From Symsagittifera roscoffensis (lineage: Eukaryota > Xenacoelomorpha > Acoela > Convolutidae), in contig NC_087064.1 of the NCBI RefSeq assembly GCF_963678635.1, forward strand, positions 74,213,465-74,277,464: a stretch of DNA of 64,000 bases, given 5' to 3'. A program made the translations under genes and the position numbers. Position 1 is the stretch's first letter, and every line of letters starts with the position of its first letter. This document shows, piece after piece, positions 49,301 to 61,300 of this stretch. Below the pieces are notes generated by a model that worked only from the letters and a program-made list of their open reading frames with translations, did not search any database and had not been told where the DNA came from.

Positions 49301-52300
49301 TTTAATCCGTCTTAGAAATCGTTCCAAATTAGTTGGAAGAAGCTTATTCGCCATAATTGATTTGTTACAAGGAGCGAAATCTATCCTTTTGTACTTTATA
49401 TGGCGTGTGGGGGGATGATTTTCATAAAAAAAATTCAAATTTTAGAATTTTTTTTTCATTTTTATTACATTTTATTAAACATTAAAAGGCAGTCGGAACA
49501 TTCAGGGCTTCGCCCTGATACGAGCAGTCTTGTTTCATTCATGATTATATCTTTCTTCTCTTATCAATATACCTGCTTTTACCGCTTTTGTAATTACCTG
49601 GTTTATTTCTTTTTTCTATCAATCTTTTTATCAATCTATTTATCTATCTTTTTGTACTGTCTTCAATCGTAGAGAGAGTTATTCGGGGAGAGTAATTGTC
49701 CCTTGTGCTACCCAGAAAGTATATACTTAATTTTCAATCTTATTTTAATTTACCAACTTATTGTCCCTTGTGCTAACCAGAAAGTATATACTTAATCTTC
49801 AATCTTTTAGTAATTTACCAATTTACATTATTTGTTTATTCGTTTGCAACTGGAACTGGTAAGTGAGTTTTTTAGATTGCAATTATTAGTTGGCCTCCAT
49901 CAGAAGTTGCCACTTATCGTAAATGTTTATAACAATGTCAATTGAAAACTGTCAAAAAATTTCAGACAAAATTACCTGCAAGGTCATTGGTTATTTGCAT
50001 AACCCAGACAAATAATATCAGCGAGGTTCAAATTATTAACGAAATGGTTCAAAGTATCAATGAAATCTAAATGCCAACAACATGTGTGACAGGGCAGGCA
50101 GGATGCAGTGCTGAGCCAGGAAGGCTAGAAAAGGGGAGGAAGATCGTTGAGCAAGGTTCGAAATCAACTGAATCGAGGTCATTTATTAGTGCCTGATTAT
50201 TTAGCATTCGATTTTTCTATCGGCCTTTGGGCGCTGGCACTAATGGGTTTTAATTAGATTTCTGATCAAATCCGACAAGGTCAACCTATATTAGAATGTT
50301 ATCTGATGACCCATACAAACCATTCCAGTATGGTCAGAATTATCCCACCATGAATACCTGGAACTGATCACGATCATTCGTTTGACTTATCGCGTGAAAT
50401 TAAGAAGTGTTTTAAAACTACCTTCTATGTCTTCCGTGAATCGGTGCAAGACAATTTTAACCAGGTTTTCGTTGCTGCTAATAATGATATCAGTTACTGA
50501 ATCAATCGAATGAAACCCCACCTCCACGATTCGGGGGATGTTTTTTTTTAAAATGATCAATCTCAGCGAGGACGAACAACTTTACAGATTGGCAAAACCC
50601 CTCACATGTATGCAAAACCCATTGAATATTTGAGAAACCAGGTCACAAAAATCTATAATTAAAGAAAAACCTTTGATAAAATATGATAAAATTCAATTCA
50701 GCTGCCCTTAACTTGATAGTAAACAAAATTGAGGCGGCGAGCCCCATGTTGCAGACCTTAGTGGTCCATGTTTAGTTGCAGACTTTATCGTGTAGTTGCA
50801 GACTTCAGCGAGCCCATGTTGCAGAATGAAAAGACAAACTTGTCATTAACACCAAAATTGGAAGATCGAAAAAGAGTAAGGGAAACATTGTATATCTCGA
50901 AGGAGGTTCAGCAGAAGGCGTGAAAGAAAAAGCACCGAATTAATTAGAAACAAAAAACGACAAAAAAATGGAATGAACCCGAAGGCAGGCGAAACGGCAC
51001 CAGAAGACATAAAAGGCAGAAGAGCTAAAGGCGAAACGCCGGTGGAATCCCTCAAGCGCGAAAACAAAAATTAGCCACTCAGATTTCAGTAATAAAAAAT
51101 TTGGAAAGAAAGTAAACATTTCCAGGGTCTGGAGTATTGATATTGGCCGATTATAAAAACGTCAGAAAAATACAAAATTTTCAAATTGTCATTGACCGCC
51201 GCAAAATTGGGGCAAACTTTATATTTCAAGTGTTTCGTAATGAAAGAAGCAAAAAAATTGCTTCAATTAATTCATTTCAATTGAATGGCAATTGCTTCTT
51301 TTTAAAAATTGACTTTCGGCTAATTTTGTTTTCGGTCTTTCGCACACGAGTTTTTTCGCGCATTCGGTCCTTCGCGCATGAGAATAGCCCCTCGAAACGC
51401 CGACTGTCAAAATGAATTCCATGCTGAAGTTGAGCCTTCAATTTGCGCTGCAAGAAAGCGCCTAACATACTTTAGATCCGTTATCCAAACCCAGAAATTT
51501 AGAAAGTAAGCTTTAGAAGATATGCTGAAGCCAATTATAAAAACAATCGAAGCCCACTGAATGCCATGCGCAGCGGTGATATAATTTTTTCCACCTCGGT
51601 CATATCAAAACCCTATTGGAATCAAATATCATCAAGTATAACTTTTGAGCAACGTTTTGCTCAAACTTGTTTTGCTCAAACTTTTAGCAATCTTTTCTGC
51701 TGCTTGCATCAACTCTATCAGCCTGGGATTAGGCAACTAAGCTGGACCATTTTCAGGGCCACTAAATACTTTTTTTCGAACTTAACTTACGCAACCGATG
51801 AAATGATCGAAGATAATTTGATGCCATTTATTTATGCTTTGCAGCCAAAAATGCGCACGAACAACCAAACCATCTTTAGCTGCGTTGATCAGTTCGATCC
51901 AAAAATAACATCGATTTTAAGGCTGCTGTTTTGAAATCAATTAAACTGAAGACAATTTTTTTGACAATTTGCTGAAACAAAAAAGAATACGAGTTAACTA
52001 AGTGTCTTTACTACTTTCATTGGTACTTTTAATGCTTGCTTACATATGTTTCCATCCTCGCAGGATGACAGGATGATGTCAAGGTCTTCTACGTAGATCT
52101 GCTTCAAGTGTCCCACTGGGTTGTGTCTGTGGATCTTCACCTACAGCCAAGGCAAACACAAAAGCCACATTTCAATCTAACACAACTGTAACCGGAATCT
52201 TTTCCTAAGTGCCATTTCAAAAAACCTTAACCAGAATTTCAATTGCCTCGCTTCTGATAACCAAAAAAGCACCTAGAGTTATGAAAAATATTGTGCGCGA

Positions 52301-55300
52301 GGGCTAAAAAATTTTAAATTTGTGAGAACCCAAAGTTTTAAGTAAAGTTCGTTTAATTCCCGATGAGATGTCAGATACTTCAATGTAAATTGCCAACACT
52401 CAGCATGAAGCAATTCAAGTATTTTTTTTTTAAATCGGGTGTGTTGACGATTTTTTTCTGGTTACTGTTCTCTTATAATACGCATACTATAACTTCAAGC
52501 GATATCCTGGACCAACTAAGCCAGTCAACTCCTTTTACCGATCGTTCTAGAGGCACATTCAGTCCAGCATACGCAGATGTGATTCGCTTCTGTCGCTTCA
52601 CAACCAGACTCCGTTTACCTCCTCCTCCCTCTCCCTCGCTATCTCCATCCTCCTCTTTCACTCCCTGTTTGCTTCTCCGACTACCCCCCGTTTGAGTTAC
52701 AAGGGGGGACTGGCTGCTGCCTCCTCCCTTAGCTAGCCCCATTTTGGCGTTGAACTTGCTCTGTGCCTCCATCAGACGTCTGTTCGCATCTTTCGGGGAG
52801 AAGAGATCTTGACTGAAAAATGATTATTACTAATGGCTTCTTCTGGTACTTTGAATCTTCTTATAGTTCAGTTTAAAAAAAGAGGTGTATAAAAAATCTT
52901 AAAATTGTCTTCCTATAAAAATACCGCTGGTGGCCGATTGCAAAAAAGTCTCATAAAAAATTTCCCATTATTGATTTTTAACAGACGAAACTGCAATGCG
53001 TTTTAAAATACATATGCGTTGCCTAATCTTGTCTTATATATAACAAACCATGTAATATCACAAAATACACTATGATATTTATCTTTGTTGTGATGATGCA
53101 AGAGTGGTAGTATATTTGGAAAATGACTCAGAAAACTAATCAATCAGTATCTGACCTGTAAGTGAACATGTTTGCCTGACTTCGCTCCCACTTCTTCACC
53201 TGCCCATCTAAGGCTCCACTGAACAGAAGGATGGGTTCTTTACGGGCTGCAAACACACCAAAACGAAGATTCTGATTATAGTAAAATAGTTAATAACTGG
53301 TTACATGCAACTGGTTAATTGAACTGTAACTGTAACATGTAACTGGTTAATTGAAATCAGATTGAAAATCGATAATTTTGTACTTGAAAAATTCTATTAA
53401 AACGCAGAAAAAATATTCAGCGTTCCAGTTTAAAAGAACACAACTTCAAAATAATTCAAAAGTAGGCAAAATCCCTATGATTCATAACAGCCAAACTCAA
53501 TGGCCAAAATCAAACCAGACGAAGGAACAAATTGCGCTTCCGTTAACTGGTTTCTGCAATCAGATCAAATCAAGATTTCAAACTAGTTAACTCTGGCAAC
53601 TGTTTGATTGAAGAAGAGGCTTCATTCATGAATTTCTTTTGAATTTGACGAAAATGAAGCAGCAAAAACTACAAAAAAATCGTCCTTTAAATTTTTTTCA
53701 GAAATTTCAAATAATTGCAACTATATCACCCAATCACGCAACTACAGGAATATATCAAAAGTAGTTTCGTAGTTTCAAGTTTGGTGAAAAACAATTATAT
53801 CTCAAGCAGTACCGGATTTAAAGAGGGAGCGGGGGAAGATCGGACTCCCCACCCTCAGGAATCCGTGACCCCTGACCACCCAAAGGTTCCCCATATAGTA
53901 CTACTTTGCACAGAGGAGAAGCGGAAAAAGCACATTTCAAGCTCAGCATTAAATGAACAAATAGAAAATGAAACAACAAAAATAAACTTTTTTTAAGGAA
54001 AAAATGAATATAATTTCACACAAAGTCAAAAACAACCACCAAAAATGAAAAAAATTTTCAGAAAAACCGTCAACACAGCCACAAAAGACGAGCAGACAAA
54101 CGAAAGTCCGACTATTCAATTTTTTCCCGAGAAAAAATCAATTTCATTCATACTGAAAAAATAAGGTCCAGAGCTGGGACTCGAACACTAAACCTTAGGG
54201 TACAAAGGTAAGCACGTTGCCTCTGTGTCAAGTGAGAAGGATCGAAGTTGTTAAGGTTCATTATATAGCAACTTCGCAAGTCTTACGTGTTACTGTCTTA
54301 CCTGTACGAAAAGTTGTTTCCGGGAAAAAAGTCTAGTTCCTGATTATAAGACACTTGCTCTCGTAAGTGTTAAGTAGTTTTTAAACGCGCCTTTGGTATA
54401 CTTATCTTGAGTGAGAAACTTTCTCTGGGACTCAATTGAAACTATCAGAGTCATTATCTTTTTTTTTCAAACCTTTCACTGATAACTTCGAAACCTATTT
54501 ATAAATTTCCAAAAAATCTCTGCAGTGAAGAGAAAAGTCGGTTTAAATATTTCGCTTTTTGGACTTCAGAGCAAATAAAACGAGCGAGGAGGCTTATAAT
54601 ACGCCAACAAGACGTCTAGCTTATAGCTTATACTAAGATTTACTCCAGGAGCTTCTTTAGCCTTAGTTTTTGAAGCTTCTTTGGCCTTCCTTACAACGAA
54701 AAAATGCTATAAAAAATCTGCAAAATTTGCAAAAAAAAAACATTTGTTCTAGACGTTTTTTTGTTGTTCGATTAAATTTATGATCAAAGCCGCAGACAAA
54801 TTTGCGTAGTCTACGTCTATTCTTATCATCGAATGTAGTTTTTTTTTCTAGGTTTTCGTTCAGATCCACTCCTAGCCGAACGAAAAAAAACATTACAATT
54901 TGAACAAATATGTTGCAGTGCAACAGGCTATTCTTGTTTTAATTTAGAAAAGATTTTTAATTGCTGAAACGCCCTTTTTTTTAAACAATAAGTTTCGAAC
55001 CCACGATCGACAGCAGTTCAAAGCAAAAAACGTTTTTTTAAAATTTTAACTTGTAAACGCAGAGGCCAAGCTGCGCTTCGCAAACACTAGCAAGAACACG
55101 AGCAGCTCTATAAAAAGCAAAAAGAAAAAGTAGAAATCGCTTCGAATTAGTTAAAATTGGCTACCTCTCGTATTTGAACGTACAACCTACGGATTTTTAG
55201 TCTCACGAACTAAGCACTCAGCTACAGACTCTTAATAGATAACAAAAAAGCAGAGAACAGATGCTATGCAATTTTCAATGCAACAAAGAAATTTCCATTT

Positions 55301-58300
55301 AAGTAAACACTTTCAATGACAATTTTTATTTTCGAAATAGGTTAGAAAAAAACAAGGTTCGTACTAGTAAACTAATGCTCGCAAGCTCGTTAGTGTGAAC
55401 AGAATAGCACTCACTGTAAGACAGACTCAGCACTGGTGAGTTGTTCTTGAGGAGTCCCACACATCCATTCGGATTGAACTTCCACACGATCAAATGCCTC
55501 CTCACATTCGAAGCTTAAACACGACGTGTTGATCACAAGACCTCACATTCAAAGCACTTCGCGCATACACGTATTTGGTAAATGCTTATAATTGGTGAAT
55601 ACACGTAATTGATCGCAATGCATCACAGCCTAACTTTAAATCTGAAAACGATTATCCAAATTTTTATGATGCATTTTATACAAATAATCTATCAAATACA
55701 ATGAAACCAGTTATTCTCAATTAAGGGTAACACTCAAACGCTAAATGTTCTAAAATATGATCAGCGAAGTGAAGCAATGTTTAGGTGAGCAATCTTACCC
55801 ACAGCGACATTCATTTTTGGGAAGAAGTCTAGCTTGGTCAGTTTCTGATTGGGATAGTCGCTCTTGTAGTCCACCTCCACATAATCAGTGACCTAACACG
55901 AACAAAAACTCAAAACACGATCATCCGGTTGCTTTTCAAGTCGTACCGAAAGTTACGAAAACAGCCATCATTTAATTCTCAAAAGAGTTTATAAAAAGGT
56001 TACAAAATTACTCCAATAATTTTAAACAGTTGGTTCAATGGCACCTGTTTTGAAATAATCAATGACACGCTCCAAACATCTAACACTTTAAAAAAAACCA
56101 TCTCATGGATGCTCTACGGATTCAAATTTTTTTGATTTAACCCTTGGAGTTTTAGTATGAAGGATTCTTCGTGAGTTTAAATTACTGATTAAAATCTCGA
56201 GGAAATAGTGCATCCATTAAGCCTAAAAACAAATTAATATTAATAAGAAAAACATTAAATACTTTCTGAAATGAGCCCGAAGGGCTCACTGGAGGGGGGC
56301 ATCTACTCCCAATTCAGCAATTTTCCTGAAATCCACCTCGAATTTCTAAGTTTCTACCTTAGGCAAAAATTAACCAAAACAAAACGTTAAGTTTTATCAA
56401 AAAATCGGTAAATGAAATGATAAAATCGAAATTTTTTAATATTTCAATTAAAAATTCAACCTTCAGGTCGCTTATTTAAGATTAGGGCAGAAAAGCATAT
56501 GATCCTCAAGAAGCCATTAGCTGTCATCTCAGGTGCATTATGAATAAATTTTGTTCAAAATTATCCGATGTTATTATATACCAGAGAAATAAAATCAGCT
56601 TCTTAAAAAAATCTTATATATTAAATGAATGACATGTTTTCAGCATCAGGCCTAACGTTTAAGGGACTAACGAGCGCAACGTTTATCAATTTTATTTTTC
56701 CATCGGCTTAGATAACCTCTGTCCAATTGAACAAACAACCAAACTTTTAGAAATTGTTAACCCAAAGCTCAATTGCTGTCAATGCACAATTGCTTACTTT
56801 TGTTTCTTTTCCACTCTTTTTTGCTGTTTGAATTTTTACGCGTGCCATTCGTGTACGCTGTATTCAAATTTTTTGTTTGCGTTTTTAGAGCGAATTGTCA
56901 TTCCCCTTGAAAAGTTATACAAGTCAGCAATTTTTTTTTCGTATTATCTATTTTAACAATATACGTTGATTCGTTTTTTGCTCCATACCCCACCTCCTAT
57001 TAAGATCAATTTAAAAAAGTAACGAGGGGTTATAAAAGGTTGTGTATCAAAGGAACATATGATTTCTATGGCCTAAATAGTCTGCTTGCAAATTATCGAA
57101 ACAACTGAGATTTTAAAATTACTGACTAAAATCTCGAGGAAATAGTGCATCCATTAAGCCTAAAAACAAATTAATATTAATAAGGAAAACATTAAATACT
57201 TTCTAAAATGAGCCCGAAGGGCTCACTGGAGGGGATAATCTACTCCCAATTCAGCAATTTTCCTGAAATCCACCTCGAATTTCTAAGTTTCTACCTTAGG
57301 CAAGAATTAACCAAAACAAAACCTTAAGTTTTGTCAAAAATTCGGTAAATGAAATGATAAAATCGAAATTTTTTAATATTTCAATTAAAAATTCAACCTT
57401 CAGGTCGCTTATTTAAGATTAGGACAGAAGTGCATATCATCCTCAAGAAGCCATTAGCTGTCATCTCAGGTGCATTATGAATAAATTTTGTTCAAAATTA
57501 TCCGATGTTATTATATACCAGAGAAATAAAATCAGCCTCTTAAAAAAACCTTATATATTAAATGAATGACATGTTTTCAGCATCAGGCCTAACGTTTAAG
57601 GGGCTAACGAGCGCAACGTTTTACAATTTTATTTTTCCATCGGCTTCGATAACCTCTGTACAATTGAACAAACAACCAAACTTTTAGAAATTTTGTTTTT
57701 CGTATTATCTATTTTAACAATATAGGTTGATTCGTTTTTTGCTCCATACCACACCTCATATTGAGATCAATTTAAGAAGGTAACGAGGGGTTTTACAAGG
57801 TTGTGTATCAAAAGCACATATGTTTTTTAAGGCCTAAGTAGTCTGCTTGCAAATTATTGAAACAACCAGACAATGTGAACAGAAACATTACTTATGAAAA
57901 ATTGCAAGTCTGTAAGGGGGAGGGGGATGGTTCAACAGTTCAACTTTGAAGCACTGTATTTACATTAGGGACTCTGTCTTTTTGGGACGGTACAAGTGCA
58001 ACAGAAGGGTCCCATAAAACGGCTCTTCTCCTTTTCCCTTACATGCGAACTTTTACAATTAACTTTATATTCACATTTTCAGATTCTTACAATGATTGGC
58101 ACGCATACTAAAAAATTAGCAATTAGGCCATGCAAAACACATTTGATGTTCATCATATTTAACACTGACATCCCGATTTGTCGCTTTTGTGATGTTGGGG
58201 GAAGAATAAGAGCCTAAGAAACTAACAGGGTCCTTAATATGAACAGGGTACTAACAGCGCCCATACAACGTTTCACAGATAGTTGTCTTCTATGCGCATG

Positions 58301-61300
58301 AATATTTTATGCGTTTCATCTCTTGCTTTTAGACATTGTGTCGATATTCCCCAGTGAAAAATTTTGTCAGCATTATTTATCCCAACAATGCCGTCAAACA
58401 AATTGGGTCTTAATTACATCAGTATTAACTAACCAGGATTTCCATTGTATTTTCCATTAGATGCATCTTAATTGTCTTCCACTTCATGAATAAGGTTAGT
58501 TTTTTCATGGATTGTCCTCGACTTTAATTAGGATTTTTTATTGACCTGTTTAAGTATGCGAGTGCGTACCTTTGTCAGTCTGGACTCATTAGTTAGGACA
58601 GATACCAGTCCTTTCGATCTTTTTTGGTTTTCCGCTTTGTATTTCATTTGTCAAATATCAACTTATTCTTTATGCCTCACAAAAATAATTAAAAATTGAT
58701 TGGTCAAGCGTTCCAAAAAACCGAGAATGAGATCATCGAAGCTTTTAATGACATTCGCGCAAAACATAAGTTTGCTGTTTCTCGAGCCCTAATATCATAG
58801 AATGCCGAGGAACTTTCGAAGCTGGTTCAGGACTACCAACAAGCAACTAAGTGGCGCTTTCGCGAGGAGGTACCGAAAGTTTTCTTGGAACTGAAAAAAG
58901 ACCTTGCATGGTGGCACAGAGCAATGAGGGACTTCGTGGTTAATAATAGAGATCCTGAGCAACCACAGATTTTTCAATTGTTGGTGTTGACTCTTCTTGA
59001 CAAAAACAGAACAGTATATTTCTCTGAAACACGAATATCCTACATGTCAAAGGATCCTGTTGGCGAAACAGCTAACAAACAAGCGGACTGACAGGGACCA
59101 AACCGACACTGACTATCCATCCCTATCTTAACGTTAGCAATTTGTTAATTGTATGCAAAAACTATTAACTGCTAGAGATTCATATCAATTCTACATTAAC
59201 TTAAGTTAAATCAAACTGCGTGCAAGGAAGAATGTTTCCTCTCAAAGATAGGAAAAACAGCACGATATACTGAAATGCCATGAGCTCCTCGAGCGTATAA
59301 AACTAAACCAGAAACCAAAAGTGACTTTTGCTATCCCAATTAACTTCGAGCAGTGGTGAGGTTATTGACGTTAGTTTTGTTGAGAACCCCCAAATTCGTT
59401 TTTACGCGGCTCGTTTTCTTTTATTTAGATTTCTCTGATGACAACAACCTCCATGTTGGCTGTGTAAAGGAATTTTCATCGTCTTCGTCTACGACCTCCG
59501 AGAGCATAAGAGCCGAAAACAACCAAACCGCAAACCAAATGCGGCTTTCGTCAATCAATGGTGGGTTTCTGGATTTTGACTTGTTTAACTTCCTATGGTG
59601 AAGAAGACCCACTTCCAGGTATTGAAAAATCTCGTGCCAAAATGCCGTGAGAACAAAACCTTCTTGATGAACAAACAGTGAAGACGAGGACATACCAAAA
59701 CGTCTTGATGAACGAAGAACTAAAAAGAAAGCGATCAATCGGATTCGAGCGATGCCGAATGAAAAATTGCAGGTGAGTAAAGGGGAGGGGGGCAGTGGAA
59801 TAGTTCAATTTTGAAGCACTGTATTAACATGAGGGACCCTGTATTTTTTGGGACAGTACAAGTGCAACAGAAGGGTGCCATAAAACGGCTCTTCTCCTTT
59901 TCCCTTACCTGCGAACTTTTACAAGTAACTTTGTCTTCACATTTTCAGATTCTTACAATGATTGGCATGCATATTAAAAAATGAGGAATTAGGCCATGCA
60001 AAACACCTTTGATGTTCATCATATTTAACGCTATAACATCCCGAATTGTCGCTTATGCGATGTTGGGAGAAGAGTAAGAGCATGAGAAACTAACAGGGTC
60101 CTTGATCAGGGGCGGATCTAGGATTTTTTTGAGGGGGGGGGGGGGGGGGGGGGCGGATTTTCAAAAATTTTGACGAACTTTTTTTTTAGGTCGACCAAAT
60201 TGATTTTCCGTTCTCTTGTAAAGCACTAAAAGGTCCCTGTTTTTTCCAAATTTTTTGCGTCGCAGGCAAAATTTTGAAAAAACAGGTCAAAAAAGCCGTT
60301 TTTAGGCACTTTTTGAAAAATTTTGACAAAAAATCGCGTTTTTTGGCGCGCGCTCCCCCTCAAAGTTAGTATATATTGGCGCCAAAGGCGACTTTAGAAA
60401 AATTTTAGGGTCGGTCGGCAAAAAATGGATTTCTTAAAAAGTATCAAAGGGGGGACCCTTTGGGTCGGCAGGGGGTCGAATCCCTGAGAGGGGGGGGGGG
60501 GCGTCCGTCCCCCCTCTAAATCCGCCCCTGTCCTTGATGTCAAGAGGGTACTAACAGCGCCTCTACAGCGCTTCACAGGCAGCTGTCTTCTATGCGCAAA
60601 AAAATTTTATGTGTTTCATTTGCTTTTAGACATTGTGTCTATATTCCGCTGTTAAAAATTTTGTCGGCATAATTGAACCCAACAATGCGGTCGAACAAAT
60701 TGGGTCAAAATTGCATCAGTATTAACTAACCAGGATTTCCATTGTATTTACCATTAGATGCATCTTAATTGTCTTTCGCTTCATGAATAAGGTTAGTTTT
60801 TTCATGGATTGTCCTCGACCTTAACTAGGTCTTTTTATTGACCTGTTTAAGTATGCGAGTGCGTACCTTTGTCAGTCTGGACTCATTAGTTAGGACAGAT
60901 ACCAGTCCTTTCGATCTTTTTTGGTTTTCCGCTTTGTATTTCATTTGTCAAATATCAACTTATTCTTTATGCCTCACAAAAATAATTTAAAATTGATTGA
61001 TCAAGCGTTCCAAAAAACCGAGAATGAGATCATCGAAGCTTTTAATGACATTCGCGCAAAACATGAGTTTGCTGTTTCTCGAGCCCTTATATCATAGAAT
61101 GCCGAGGAACTTTCGAAGCTGGTTCAGGACTACCAAGAAGCAACTAAGTGCCGCTTTCGCGAGGAGTTACCGCAAGTTTTCGGGGAACTGAAAAAAGACC
61201 TTGCATGGTGGCACAGAGCTATGAGGGACTTCGTGGTTAATAATACAGATCCCGAGCAACCACAGATTTTTCAATTATTGGTGTTGACTCTTCTTGACAA

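Noticed and set aside
49503..49517. Helitron 3' end (terminal hairpin)
   Set aside because: No CTRR end just after the hairpin and no 5' TC start in the copies.
49696..49825. CRISPR-like array
   Set aside because: Only two adjacent units of 65 bp without spacers, in a eukaryotic intron.
51566..51934. 122-codon plus-strand frame (MRSGDIIFSTSVISK...)
   Set aside because: No family resemblance, no splice or start context and composition like the surroundings; treated as chance.
55060..55400. Introner-type element creating the intron
   Set aside because: The element fills only part of a 2.2-kb intron and does not reach both splice sites.
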